Made by a program: the position numbers and the translations under genes
From: JAZDLO01 sp043801935
GTDB lineage: Bacteria; Actinomycetota; Thermoleophilia; RBG-16-64-13
NCBI GenBank assembly: GCA_043801935.1
Contig: JAZDLO010000205.1
Coordinates: 1-17,947 of the forward strand
DNA length: 17,947 nucleotides
Direction: 5' to 3'
The notes under the pieces: model-generated
What the model saw: only the letters and a program-made list of their open reading frames with translations
Databases searched by the model: none
Told to the model about the DNA's origin: nothing
Shown here: positions 1-7,117 of the stretch, in pieces
How positions within the stretch are numbered: position 1 is the first letter of the stretch
Layout of the letters: each line of letters begins with the position of its first letter

Positions 1-2
1 CC

Positions 3-215
3 AGTCGATGGGTCTCCGCGGCCTCCGTCAAGCTCATCGATTACCGGTCGATGCCGCACCGCGTGGTCGTCGCTGGCTGGCCCGGTGCCTACCGTGTCGA
101 GATCCTCAAGGACTCGCCCAATGGGGCCATCGTCCTGCGGAAGATCCCCTGCACCAGCCTGGAGGAGGCCCAGGCCATCCGGGCGGCGACGATCCCTGAG
201 GGTGGGCCCGCCTGA
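3..215 (+). CDS. Hypothetical protein, C-terminal part only
   Basis: An open frame enters from the left edge and runs about 70 codons to a TGA at 213-215. The visible product has alternating hydrophobic and charged stretches (VVVAGWPGAYRVEIL) and a helical end (TSLEEAQAIRAATIPEGGPA). I do not recognise a family. This frame is preferred over the other plus-strand frames because its stop shares one base with the next start (TGATG), the junction style used through the region, and because its composition looks protein-like, whereas the competing frame is rich in Arg, Pro and Gly. The true start lies outside the window, so length and function cannot be judged. Confidence 0.6.
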   Translation, partial: SRWVSAASVKLIDYRSMPHRVVVAGWPGAYRVEILKDSPNGAIVLRKIPCTSLEEAQAIRAATIPEGGPA

Positions 216-865
216 TGGACGACTCCTGGTGGAGCTTCGCGGTGGCGGGGGAATGTCCGTCCTGCGGTGGGCCGCGTGACCGCCGTGCTGATCTCTGCCA
301 GCCCTGCCGACGTGTCGCCAACCGCCCAGACCTTGAGACCGCCCGCCGCCGATTAGGGGCCCTCACTCGGCCGATGGGCGACTGTCTGGTATGGGTCGGC
401 ACGCGTGCCCCTCGGGGCGGCTACGGGACGATGACGCTCAAGGGCTTCCGTGGCCGCCGGACCTTCACGGTCCATCGGCTGGCTTACGAACTCGCCCATG
501 GCCAGATCCCGCCCGGCCTCGTGGTGCGCCATCACTGCGACAACCCGCCCTGCGTAAGGCTGGACCATCTGGCGCTCGGGACTTATGCCGACAACGTCGC
601 CGACATGATGCGACGGGGTCGGGGTCGCGGGCAGTTCGTGCCGTCCGGTTTCTGTCGACAGGGCCATCCGCTGCCTTTGGACCGACCAAACCGGCGAGCA
701 GGGTGCCGGATCTGTCGCACCCACATGCAGCGCCTAGGCCGGGCTGTGGCACGGCAGCTAGATGGCCACCAGGACGCGCTAGGACGGCTCAGGACGGGCG
801 ATAGGCCCGAAACCATACCCGTAGGCATCCATGCCGCATCTGACGGCACCCTGGGGCTCTTCTGA
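215..865 (+). CDS. HNH (His-Me finger) homing-type endonuclease with flanking zinc knuckles
   Basis: The 216-residue product carries the zinc-loop HNH endonuclease signature of phage free-standing homing enzymes. H106-H107-C108, C113 and D117-H118 lie in the block HHCDNPPCVRLDHL, followed by N127 in the helix that normally completes the metal site. Upstream, the segment around W60-G71 and HRLAYEL (87-93) matches the usual lead-in strands. Two further metal sites are visible: C14/C17/C28/C31 at the N terminus and C147/H151/C164/C167 after the core. In this family such ends usually help DNA binding. The protein would nick or cut DNA at a specific site, either to spread its own gene or in phage DNA processing. 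Which applies is not shown. The gene overlaps both neighbours by one base (TGATG), so it sits inside the coupled run and not in an isolated insertion. The HNH fold is secure; the homing role is inference. Confidence 0.88.
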   Translation: MDDSWWSFAVAGECPSCGGPRDRRADLCQPCRRVANRPDLETARRRLGALTRPMGDCLVWVGTRAPRGGYGTMTLKGFRGRRTFTVHRLAYELAHGQIPPGLVVRHHCDNPPCVRLDHLALGTYADNVADMMRRGRGRGQFVPSGFCRQGHPLPLDRPNRRAGCRICRTHMQRLGRAVARQLDGHQDALGRLRTGDRPETIPVGIHAASDGTLGLF

Positions 866-1146
866 TGGCCACCCCCATCGGCCGCCCTCCCCTCCCCGTC
901 ACCGCGGTGATCGAGTCCGCCAGCGACCTGTGGGTTGAGGTCGACGAGGCCTTCGGACGGCATGTTGCCCGGCTGCACCTTGCGGCTCGGAGCACGCGCC
1001 TCGAGGGGATCGACGACGTGCTGGTTGGCCTCCTCGCTCACCAGGACTGCATTCGGCTGGAGTGCCGAAGGATCGCCGGACGGGCGGACGGGCTGGCCGT
1101 CTGCGCAGACGGCAAGACAGGTGCCCCTCACGGGCACGCGGCATAG
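865..1146 (+). CDS. Hypothetical protein, 93 aa
   Basis: The start ATG shares its first base with the stop of the HNH gene (TGATG). The product begins with a proline-rich segment (MATPIGRPPLP), continues with a mixed helical stretch (LWVEVDEAFGRHVARLHLAARS) and a hydrophobic segment (GIDDVLVGLLAHQDC), and ends in a basic, glycine-rich tail with single cysteines that form no clear metal motif. No signal peptide or membrane helix is evident. I do not recognise the family. About 60 bases with no gene follow before the next start, the only such gap in the left part of the region. Confidence 0.6.
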   Translation: MATPIGRPPLPVTAVIESASDLWVEVDEAFGRHVARLHLAARSTRLEGIDDVLVGLLAHQDCIRLECRRIAGRADGLAVCADGKTGAPHGHAA

Positions 1147-1207
1147 AGGGCAGCCCCACCCGAGGTGTGGACCGACAGGGTGAGGCGTCCAGAAGAGGAC
1201 AGGAGCC

Positions 1208-1441
1208 ATGGTAACGAACGAACAGACCCCCGCGCAACTGCGGACCTACCCGCCGCTCCGCTCCATCTTCCCGTTCGAGGCGATGGTCGCCGCGGCCACG
1301 TGCCCGGAGTGCGGGTGCCCGAAGTCGGGGAACGCGGATGTCCCGAACAGCCGGCAGGAGTGCTGCGAGGACGCGGCCTGCCGGTGTCACGAAGACGCCT
1401 CCGATTACCCGGGCTCGGTGAGCCTGGCGGGGGACTCGTGA
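1208..1441 (+). CDS. Small cysteine-rich (zinc-ribbon-like) protein
   Basis: The start is supported by purine-rich Shine-Dalgarno-like sequence just upstream (AGAGGA at about 1194-1199 and AGGAG at 1201-1205). The 77-residue product has clustered cysteines: C32, C35 and C37 in CPECGC, then C52, C53, C58 and C60 in ECCEDAACRC. This could bind one or two zinc ions, though the second cluster is denser than a standard ribbon. The function is unknown. The next gene begins at the A of its stop codon (TGATG). Because it has its own ribosome site after a short gap, it is a plausible first gene of the long coupled run that follows. Confidence 0.6.
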   Translation: MVTNEQTPAQLRTYPPLRSIFPFEAMVAAATCPECGCPKSGNADVPNSRQECCEDAACRCHEDASDYPGSVSLAGDS

Positions 1442-1710
1442 TGTACCCCTCGCTCGATATCCGCGAGACGCCGGTCACGGACCGCTCGTGGTTCAACTCA
1501 CGCATGCAACGGTCGGAGGTCGATGTGCGCGACCAGATCGACTCGGAAATCAAGTGGGCGCTCCGCTGGTACCGGGACTCCCGGGCCGAGGCGCGCAAGT
1601 CTCACCACGGTTCCTACCCCGAAGACAGGGCCCGCGAGATGCGACTGCTGCTGGGCGTGCTGTTCGAATGCCGCCATGCCGGGCTGCGAAACACCGGGGC
1701 TTGGCGATGA
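1441..1710 (+). CDS. Hypothetical acidic/basic helical protein, 89 aa
   Basis: The start was placed at the ATG of the TGATG junction with the previous gene. The same frame is open further upstream, but a start there would overlap the cysteine-rich gene completely. The product starts MYPSLDIRETPV and has a central helical region, VRDQIDSEIKWALRWYRDSRAEARKS, and a second helix, REMRLLLGVLFECRHAGL. It looks like a small cytosolic helical protein. I recognise no family. It overlaps the following exonuclease gene by ATGA, which suggests it is translated together with the recombination genes. Confidence 0.6.
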   Translation: MYPSLDIRETPVTDRSWFNSRMQRSEVDVRDQIDSEIKWALRWYRDSRAEARKSHHGSYPEDRAREMRLLLGVLFECRHAGLRNTGAWR

Positions 1711-2612
1711 GCGCACCGAAGAACGCCCGCCAGACCTCTCGCGGCCGCCTGTACGAGTTCGATGGGAAGCGCTACTGGTCGGTCACCACGATCATCAAGA
1801 ACGGCCTGCCCCAGCCGCAAATCAAGGAATGGGCGCAGACCTCGGTGGCGGAGTTCGCGGTCGCGAACCACCGCCAGATCGCGGCCATGCTCGGGACCGT
1901 CCGGGTCGTTCGGTTGGACAACAAGAAGGGCTCCCCGATCTACGTCGTGTCGGATCCCGATGCGGTAGCCGGGGCGATCTCGTGGCTCCGCAATGCCCCC
2001 TACCGGGAAGGCGAGCGCAAGAAGAACGTCGGGTCGGCCATCCACGAGGCGATCGAGGCAAGCATCCTCGGAACGCCCCGTTCGGAACCCGACCCCGACT
2101 TGCTCCCTCAGATGGAGGCGTTCCACCAGTGGGAGGCCGACTTCAAGCCCGAGTATCTGATGGCCGAGGCCTCGGTCTACTCGGATCAGGAACAGTACGC
2201 CGGGACGCTCGACATCATCGCTCGCATCGGCGGGCGGGTTCTCGTCACCGATACGAAGTCCGGCAAGGCGGTCTACGCCGACGCGGCCCTCCAGCTATCG
2301 GCCTATTCCCGGGCCGACTTCATCGGCCTGCGGGACGGCACGAAGGCCCCACTTCCCTCGATTGACGGGGCGGCGGTTCTACACCTGCCCTCCCTGATCG
2401 ACCAGGAGATCACGGGAGCGCCGCCATACAGCTTCGTGCCCGTGCGCATCGACGACGACGTGTACAAGGCGTTTCTGTACTGCCGCGAGAACTTCCGGTG
2501 GATGGAGGAGATCAGCCGCACCGTCCTGGGAACCCCTCTGTTGGGGCCTGACGGGGTGACGTTCCTCTTCCCGGACGGATCCGCGGCCGAGGAAGAGGAG
2601 GCATACGCATGA
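1707..2612 (+). CDS. RecB/Cas4-like PD-(D/E)XK exonuclease
   Basis: The 301-residue product has the motif order of the RecB-type nuclease superfamily. A GSAIHEAIE segment supplies H113, E154 lies in a strand, D169 is in AGTLDIIA, D182 and K184 form the D-x-K of VTDTKSGK, and Q196 begins QLSAYS. This fold degrades or trims DNA ends in phage recombination and repair. Phage members are often called Cas4-like, but the cysteines that hold an iron-sulfur cluster in true Cas4 are absent: only one cysteine is visible, so a plain metal-dependent nuclease is more likely. The start is the ATG of the ATGA overlap at 1707; an upstream in-frame ATG at 1488 would bury the previous gene. The 3' neighbour is the Gp3-like gene, again joined by ATGA, a pairing I recall from other phages of high-GC hosts. 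Confidence 0.85.
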   Translation: MSAPKNARQTSRGRLYEFDGKRYWSVTTIIKNGLPQPQIKEWAQTSVAEFAVANHRQIAAMLGTVRVVRLDNKKGSPIYVVSDPDAVAGAISWLRNAPYREGERKKNVGSAIHEAIEASILGTPRSEPDPDLLPQMEAFHQWEADFKPEYLMAEASVYSDQEQYAGTLDIIARIGGRVLVTDTKSGKAVYADAALQLSAYSRADFIGLRDGTKAPLPSIDGAAVLHLPSLIDQEITGAPPYSFVPVRIDDDVYKAFLYCRENFRWMEEISRTVLGTPLLGPDGVTFLFPDGSAAEEEEAYA

Positions 2613-3775
2613 GCATCATCACGCTCCAACAGAGCTGGCGAGAACTCGGGCGCATCCGCATGGGCGTCCAAGTCAAGACGCGCAGCGGGAAGATGGCGCC
2701 GTCAAAGCTCGACACGTTCCGCCTGACCAGCGATTCGAAAGAACTGCTCGACCACGTCGCCGCCGAGTACGGCGGGAAGGTCGAGCCCTGGACTGACGGC
2801 CGGGAAGCCTGGCAGATCGTCACTGAAGCCGTGGCGCTCGACATCGTGGTCCCGCCGCGCAACTCGTTCGAACGCTGGTACGAACTGTGGACGGCGGGCG
2901 GCTGTCAGCGTCGCTGCACGGGGGAACGGGAAGTCCTTTCCGATCAGCCCTGCATGTGCCCCTCGGATCCTTCCGAGCGGGCCGAGCTCGCCGCCAAGGG
3001 CGAGGCATGCAAGCCCTCCGTTTACCTCAACGTCATGCTGCCGCGCATCCCCGACCTGGGGGTGTGGCGGCTCGTCTCTCACGGGTATTACGCGGCCACC
3101 GAACTGGCCGGGACCGCTGAACTCCTGGCTGCCCTCGCGGCGAACGGACGCCTGATAAGCGCCCGGCTGCGACTGGATCAGCGGGTAGTCAAGCGGCCCG
3201 GGAAGCCACCGAACCACTTTGCCGTCCCGGTCATCGAACTGCCCGACACGAGGTTGGCCGACATGATCGGCGCGGCCGTCGAGATCCCCAGCCTGCCGGC
3301 CTTCAACCGCCGCGAGATGGTGGAGCGTCCCGCCCTGCCGCCCGGGCCCGAACTGCCGAGCGAGACGGCGTTCACGCGACCGGATGCCCCGATGGGCAAC
3401 CCGCCCGCGTTCGGCGGCGCGCTGCAGATAGAGGATGAGGATGCGCGGTACGAACAGGAACAGGCCGACGAAGATGCCTCCTCCCTCAGGGGTGACGAGC
3501 GCAGCGTCGCCCCCTCCGCCGGCAAACCGCCGTCCGACTTCGGCGAGCAGATCATCGCAACGGGTGGACTTCCCCGGGATCTGGCAGAGCGCATCGAGGC
3601 CGTCGGCAAACCGGAGATGTCCCGCTGGAACTTCGACCGCTGGCGCCGTGACGCCAAGGTGGACGACTCCGAGATCACAGCCGCCCATGAGGCCGTCTGC
3701 CCCACGGTCACGAAGGCCAAGATGAGCGATTCCGACTGGGCGGCCATGAAGGCACACATCGAGGGACGGCGATGA
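2609..3775 (+). CDS. Gp3-like (phiC31 type) recombination directionality factor family protein
   Basis: The N-terminal 220 residues or so match the family of phiC31 Gp3, the factor that turns serine integrase toward excision. Visible hallmarks are LQQSWRELGRIR near the start, SKLDTFRLTS, GGKVEPW, and a cysteine-rich segment (GGCQRRC, then PCMCP, then a third cysteine before KPSVYLNVMLP). These are followed by LGVWRLVSHGYYAATEL and RLDQRVVKR. The protein is 388 residues, clearly longer than I recall for phiC31 Gp3. The extra C-terminal half is an acidic linker (EDEDARYEQEQADEDASS) and a helical end that I do not recognise. No integrase is visible in the window. The family is broad, so a role as single-strand-binding or recombination partner of the adjacent exonuclease is an open alternative to a directionality role. 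Confidence 0.75.
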   Translation: MSIITLQQSWRELGRIRMGVQVKTRSGKMAPSKLDTFRLTSDSKELLDHVAAEYGGKVEPWTDGREAWQIVTEAVALDIVVPPRNSFERWYELWTAGGCQRRCTGEREVLSDQPCMCPSDPSERAELAAKGEACKPSVYLNVMLPRIPDLGVWRLVSHGYYAATELAGTAELLAALAANGRLISARLRLDQRVVKRPGKPPNHFAVPVIELPDTRLADMIGAAVEIPSLPAFNRREMVERPALPPGPELPSETAFTRPDAPMGNPPAFGGALQIEDEDARYEQEQADEDASSLRGDERSVAPSAGKPPSDFGEQIIATGGLPRDLAERIEAVGKPEMSRWNFDRWRRDAKVDDSEITAAHEAVCPTVTKAKMSDSDWAAMKAHIEGRR

Positions 3776-4101
3776 GAGACCTGACCGACGACGAGGCCGC
3801 CGTCATGGCGGTCCTGTCACAGAAGCCCCTGCGCCTGGTGGATCTCCAGTACCGCACCGGCATCGAGGCACGGAGCATCCAGAAGGCCATCGAAGACCTG
3901 CGGCGGGAGTCGCTCGCCGCCATCTGCTCGGGTGGCGCGGGGTACTGGACACCCCGGACGGCAGGCGACTACGCGGGGAACATCGACGGGCGGCGGCGGC
4001 GGGCCATCCAGCAGCTGGTGAACGTCCGCGGCGAGCGGCGCCTGCTGCGCCGCTGGTACGGACAGCTGGCCATGTGGCCGGAACCGGAGCGTGCTGCATG
4101 A
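3772..4101 (+). CDS. Winged-helix-like small DNA-binding protein
   Basis: The 109-residue product opens with a helix-turn-helix pattern typical of winged-helix proteins: LTDDEAAVMAVLSQKPLRLVDLQYRTGIEARSIQKAIEDLRRESL, followed by a short wing-like segment (AAICSGGAGYWTP). The C-terminal half is very basic (GRRRRAIQQL, RRLLRRWYGQ), which fits nucleic-acid binding. It overlaps the upstream Gp3-like gene and the downstream membrane protein gene by ATGA. It may be a small transcriptional regulator or a replication accessory protein; nothing in the sequence decides between them. Confidence 0.6.
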   Translation: MRDLTDDEAAVMAVLSQKPLRLVDLQYRTGIEARSIQKAIEDLRRESLAAICSGGAGYWTPRTAGDYAGNIDGRRRRAIQQLVNVRGERRLLRRWYGQLAMWPEPERAA

Positions 4102-4292
4102 AACGAATGGCTACTCCTGTCGCCGCACGTCATCTCCCGCCGCCGATCCCTCCGACCGGGAATGACAAGGGCGGCCCCGTTCACTTCGAGCGGCATCAGG
4201 AGCTCGGCTGTACCGGCATGATCGGGGCCTTCGCGGGCGCCCTGACGCTCCTCGTCATCCTGCTGGCTCTCATGGGGACGGGATCGTGGTGA
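4098..4292 (+). CDS. Small single-pass membrane protein
   Basis: The start was set at the ATG of the ATGA overlap; a slightly longer in-frame version from 4074 would overlap the upstream gene by 28 bases. The 64-residue product has a proline-rich, charged N-terminal half and one strongly hydrophobic helix near the C terminus (GMIGAFAGALTLLVILLALMG). It ends four residues after that helix. It would be anchored in the inner membrane with a cytosolic or periplasmic N-terminal tail. The function is unknown. It lies among early genes and away from the lysis genes, which argues weakly against a holin role. Confidence 0.55.
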   Translation: MKRMATPVAARHLPPPIPPTGNDKGGPVHFERHQELGCTGMIGAFAGALTLLVILLALMGTGSW

Positions 4293-4531
4293 TGAGCGAT
4301 CCGTCCCTCGTCTGGCTCAATGCGAGCAGCCTTGGAACGCTGCCCCCGGGTCGCCTTGTCTTTCATCGAATGCACAACGCCGAGTGGCGGAGGACCGAGT
4401 GTGGTCTCCCGCGCATGTATGCGGGATGTATCGAATGGGAGGACAGTCGGGGCCGTCACAACCGCCTCGTTGCCATCCGCCGTGACACCGCGGAACTGAT
4501 CGCCGATCCGTGCCGACGGTGCTGGCCATGA
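4292..4531 (+). CDS. Small protein with H/C zinc-knuckle pattern
   Basis: Two start choices exist, GTG at 4286 and ATG at 4292. The ATG is preferred because it forms the TGATG junction with the upstream stop. The 79-residue product shows H28, C37 in TECGL, C46, and a terminal C74-x2-C77 in DPCRRCWP, so a zinc site built from a distant His/Cys pair and the C-terminal CRRC is plausible. Small phage proteins ending in PCRRC-like motifs are common in high-GC phages, though I cannot name this one. The gene overlaps the next start by ATGA. Confidence 0.55.
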   Translation: MSDPSLVWLNASSLGTLPPGRLVFHRMHNAEWRRTECGLPRMYAGCIEWEDSRGRHNRLVAIRRDTAELIADPCRRCWP

Positions 4532-4761
4532 GCGACATCAATCCCAGGTACCTCGCCTACTGCCGCGCCCACGGGATGACACCTGACGAGATGCTGGCGC
4601 ACGACCGACAGGAGTACCCCGGCGGGGTGAACGTCGGCTTCGTGAACTGGTTCAACGCCCAGTGGCGCGCCTGGCGCGCCTCTATCGGGCTCACCGTCCG
4701 ACGGCCCCTGACGGACGCCGAGGTTGCAGCGTTCGATGCATGGCTGGGGGTGCCGAAGTGA
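4528..4761 (+). CDS. Hypothetical protein, 77 aa
   Basis: The start ATG is at the ATGA overlap; an in-frame ATG at 4510 would sit inside the previous gene. The product MSDINPRYLAYCRAHGMTPDEMLAHDR... has an N-terminal helix pair, an aromatic centre (GFVNWFNAQWRAWRA) and a short C-terminal helix. In the DNA a 9-base unit (TGGCGCGCC) is tandemly repeated at 4663-4680 and gives the WRAWRA segment. Small phage proteins with a YLAYxRAHG-type opening are common, but no function is known to me. It is followed by a nuclease gene starting with GTG at the GTGA overlap. Confidence 0.6.
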   Translation: MSDINPRYLAYCRAHGMTPDEMLAHDRQEYPGGVNVGFVNWFNAQWRAWRASIGLTVRRPLTDAEVAAFDAWLGVPK

Positions 4762-5588
4762 ACGCGACCGAGGTTCTCTCCGCTCTCCGAATCCACTACG
4801 GCGACGGCTATCGCCTGGTCGAGCAAGTCGCCGACCACACGGGCTACCGGGCTTCGCGCTGGCTCGATGCGATGGCGTTTGGGCTCTGGCCGAGTCGCGG
4901 GCTGGAGATTCACGGGATCGAGGTCAAGGTTAGCCGGCCCGACTTCCGTCGCGAGATTGAGAACCCGCAGAAAGCCGACGCCACCGCGGCACGATGCGAC
5001 CGGTTCTTCCTCGCCGCCCCCGCGGGCATCGTAGACCCTCTCCACCTGGAGACACTCGCGCCGACATGGGGACTGCTGGAGGTTGTCGCAGACAAGACCG
5101 GCAATCGGACCGTTCGCACCACGAAACGCGCCGAGCGGATCGAGCAGCGCAAACCCATTGACCGCGATTTCCTAGCCGCGGTCCTGCGGCGCATTCCAAG
5201 CCCTACCGACGAACTCCGGGGAGAGATTCGGGCCGAGATCGAGAGTGCGAATGAGCTTGCCATCGAGCGAGCCGTTGAGAACCGACTGGCCCGATCGACA
5301 GGTGACTGTGCCGTCCTCCGGGAACTCGTGGGGACGTTCGAGGCTGCAGCCGGTATCAAGCTGACGGACTATCACAGTTTCGGTGGCGGGGCAGAGAGGT
5401 CGGGCCGTGCCTTGCGCCTTCTCGCCGACGAACTCGGCGGCTGGGAGTCGGCTCGCCACCGGCTTCGGGGTGTCGCCGACACCGCCCAGCGACGAGGAGA
5501 GGACATCGAGGCTGCCATCGGTCGCATTCGCGAACTGGTCGACGCTCTTGACGATGTGCTCGGGACAGCAGTAGGGGCGCGGCCGTGA
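4758..5588 (+). CDS. PD-(D/E)XK nuclease-like protein
   Basis: The first 120 residues carry a restriction-like nuclease pattern: E22 in YRLVEQVAD, D37 in ASRWLDAMAFGLWPSRG, and E55-x-K57 in IHGIEVKVSRPDF, followed by QKADATAARCDRFFLAAP and TWGLLEVV. This spacing (E, then D, then ExK on adjacent strands) matches MmcB-like or other PD-(D/E)XK families that act on damaged or branched DNA. The C-terminal half is helical and charged (ELRGEIRAEIESANELAIERAVENRLA, then a late helix IEAAIGRIRELVDALDDVL) and may be a coiled coil for dimerisation. GTG was chosen as start because it overlaps the previous stop (GTGA); the longer in-frame ATG at 4662 would overlap the upstream gene by 100 bases. The fold call is fairly firm; substrate and role are not. 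Confidence 0.7.
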   Translation: MNATEVLSALRIHYGDGYRLVEQVADHTGYRASRWLDAMAFGLWPSRGLEIHGIEVKVSRPDFRREIENPQKADATAARCDRFFLAAPAGIVDPLHLETLAPTWGLLEVVADKTGNRTVRTTKRAERIEQRKPIDRDFLAAVLRRIPSPTDELRGEIRAEIESANELAIERAVENRLARSTGDCAVLRELVGTFEAAAGIKLTDYHSFGGGAERSGRALRLLADELGGWESARHRLRGVADTAQRRGEDIEAAIGRIRELVDALDDVLGTAVGARP

Positions 5589-5788
5589 GACGCATGATCG
5601 CCGTCACCGTCGACCCCGATGGCCCCCGTCACTCGGTATGGCAGGACGAGGGTGCGGCCCATCCCCACATGACCACCCGGACCCTCAGCGGGACGCTGGT
5701 GGCCGACCTACAGGGGCCGAGTGAATGCGAGACGCGACGCATCGCACGGCGGCGTGACAACAAGCGGCGCAGAGGAGGCATGCGGTGA
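5585..5788 (+). CDS. Hypothetical small basic protein, 67 aa
   Basis: Starts with GTG at a GTGA overlap and ends at a GTGA overlap. The product begins MRRMIAVTVDPDGPRHSVWQDEG, which looks like a beta-hairpin, and ends in a very basic tail (RRIARRRDNKRRRGGMR) that could bind nucleic acid. The family is not recognised. An ATG at 5594 within the frame is an alternative start, but the coupled GTG fits the neighbours better. Confidence 0.5.
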   Translation: MRRMIAVTVDPDGPRHSVWQDEGAAHPHMTTRTLSGTLVADLQGPSECETRRIARRRDNKRRRGGMR

Positions 5789-5991
5789 GCTGGCTGATGG
5801 GCCCGGCGTACTGCCGGGACTGCCACGAGGCTGTTCTCTATTGGTCTCCGATCATGGGCTGGCGAGAGAAGGATGGACGCCGGCACAGCTCGTGGCGCTG
5901 TGTGGCCCTGCACCGCGCATACGACCGGGCCTGGTATGCCCGCCACCGGGATCGCATCTTGGCGCGGCGCCATGAACGGAGGGCGGCGTGA
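5785..5991 (+). CDS. Small zinc-knuckle protein with arginine-rich tail
   Basis: The 68-residue product has C10-x2-C13 in YCRDCHEAV, then H34 and C39 in HSSWRC, a likely zinc site. It ends in a basic aromatic helix (RAYDRAWYARHRDRILARRHERR). That pattern is common in phage proteins resembling the zinc-knuckle ends of HNH enzymes, but no HNH catalytic core is present here, so nuclease activity is not claimed. Starts with GTG at a GTGA overlap and overlaps the replication gene by GTGA. Confidence 0.55.
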   Translation: MSWLMGPAYCRDCHEAVLYWSPIMGWREKDGRRHSSWRCVALHRAYDRAWYARHRDRILARRHERRAA

Positions 5992-6860
5992 GCCGCGACG
6001 GCTTCCGTGTCATGGACATTGACATCGGCTGGGCCTACCACCGGAAGATGCGCCGCCTCCAGCGGCTCTACCCGGACCAGTGGCCCATGTACGCCGTCGC
6101 CTACTGGGCACTCCTAGCAGATGCGTGGAGGGCCTCATCACGCGAGGTCACGTTCGAGGAGTCCTGGTGTCCTGCCATCCCGTCGACCATCGAGGAAGCC
6201 CAGGTGGCTCTCGAGCGTTGCGGGTTCATCGACTCCGAGGGCCGCATTCCCCCCGCCTCGTGGGAAGACTGGTTCATGCCTGCGGCAGATCGAGTAGAAG
6301 CCAAGAGGGCTCGGGGAAAGCATGCGGCCGATGTGCGATGGCACTCCGTACGCAATGCAGATGCAATGCCCGAGCAATCCAATGGGTATACACCAAACCA
6401 AGCCGTACCAAGCCGTACCAAACCAATAGAGAAGTCTTCTACTCCTAGGGCTACCTCCACCCTCGCGCGCGAGAGGAGCCCGTTACAGGAACCGCGGCTG
6501 ACGAAAGAGCAGCTCGATGCCTGGACCACCTTTGGCTCGGAGTGGGCAGCCTTCAAGGAAGCATGGCTGGCACGCGGCTTCCTCTTCCCACCGGCCGGCA
6601 GCCCTGATGGCGACGACACGTCACAACGCGGGCTCCTCTGGCAGGTGCTGGACGACTGCCCGACAAAGCTCCCGCAGTGGGTGAAAGAGGCGCCCGGCAA
6701 GACGGTCCGCGACGTGGTGGCCTACATCTTGGGGAAGTACCACGAGCTACGGGAAGAGGTCGGCCCGGATGAGGATGACGATCCCCGGGCGACGGCGCAC
6801 CTTGACCGGACGGCGCTGACGCGCATCGGGGAGCTGTTACAGCCAGGCGGTGCCCCATGA
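5988..6860 (+). CDS. Phage replication initiation / replisome-organizer-like protein
   Basis: The N-terminal third resembles the winged-helix domain of phage replisome organizers and DnaD-like initiators. An opening MDIDIGWAYHRKMRRLQRLYP is followed by WPMYAVAYWALLADAW, TFEESWCPAIPSTIEEAQVALERCGFID, and WEDWFMPAADRVEAKRARGKHAADVRWH, where the R/K-rich helix and the GGxARW-like end are typical. A low-complexity linker at about residues 130-160 is encoded partly by a 5-bp periodic DNA run (6390-6424). The C-terminal part (residues 165-255) is helical and may contact helicase or DNA. Such proteins bind the phage origin, often located within the gene itself, and load the helicase. A GTG start was chosen at the GTGA overlap. 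The assignment rests on pattern, not on a named homolog. Confidence 0.65.
   Translation: MSRDGFRVMDIDIGWAYHRKMRRLQRLYPDQWPMYAVAYWALLADAWRASSREVTFEESWCPAIPSTIEEAQVALERCGFIDSEGRIPPASWEDWFMPAADRVEAKRARGKHAADVRWHSVRNADAMPEQSNGYTPNQAVPSRTKPIEKSSTPRATSTLARERSPLQEPRLTKEQLDAWTTFGSEWAAFKEAWLARGFLFPPAGSPDGDDTSQRGLLWQVLDDCPTKLPQWVKEAPGKTVRDVVAYILGKYHELREEVGPDEDDDPRATAHLDRTALTRIGELLQPGGAP
6390..6424 (+). repeat. Short NNRCC pentamer run inside the replication gene
   Basis: Seven consecutive 5-base units each end in purine-C-C: ACACC, AAACC, then AAGCC and GTACC each twice in alternation, then AAACC. Within it a 10-base unit is exactly duplicated at 6401-6410 and 6411-6420. The run lies in the linker-coding part of the replication gene. 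Iteron-like repeats inside an initiator gene can be the replication origin, as in lambdoid O genes. The same unit form makes up the array at 14662-14837. Confidence 0.8.
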
Positions 6861-7117
6861 AGCCCCTCGCCCTCGGCGCCATCTTGGGCCTTGCCCTCCT
6901 GCTGATCTGGTTTCGCCTGTTCGCACAGCGAGAGCGGCTGTGGACGCACTCCTTCGCTGCCGACTGGAACGCCCCGGGAATGGATGCCTATGACGAGCCA
7001 GAGGACGACGTACAGCCGCCGGACCCGTGGCCGGTCGACTGGTTGCAGGCCTCTGGGGTCTGCCGGTTTCATGGGCCGTTCCGGGGTCCGATATGCCCGA
7101 TCCCTGCCCCGCGATGA
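6857..7117 (+). CDS. Small membrane-anchored protein, 86 aa
   Basis: The product starts with one hydrophobic helix directly after MKP (LALGAILGLALLLIWFRLF), followed by a basic stop-transfer segment (AQRERLW), an acidic middle (DAYDEPEDDVQPPD) and a C-terminal end with two cysteines and a His (VCRFHGPFRGPICP). It is probably an inner-membrane protein with a short soluble tail; the helix could also be read as an uncleaved signal. Function unknown. ATGA overlaps at both ends place it between the replication and resolvase-like genes. Confidence 0.55.
   Translation: MKPLALGAILGLALLLIWFRLFAQRERLWTHSFAADWNAPGMDAYDEPEDDVQPPDPWPVDWLQASGVCRFHGPFRGPICPIPAPR

Noticed and set aside
1488..1706. N-terminal extension of the RecB-like exonuclease
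   Set aside because: It would overlap the whole upstream gene in another frame. The domain begins cleanly at 1707 with the ATGA junction used throughout the region.
2702..3757. Long minus-strand ORF opposite the Gp3-like gene
   Set aside because: It lies antisense to a recognised family protein, and its product has no motif. Such shadows are common in GC-rich DNA.
4663..4680. Tandem TGGCGCGCC repeat
   Set aside because: Only two 9-base copies, in frame and giving WRAWRA; best seen as chance or a minor protein repeat, not a regulatory element.
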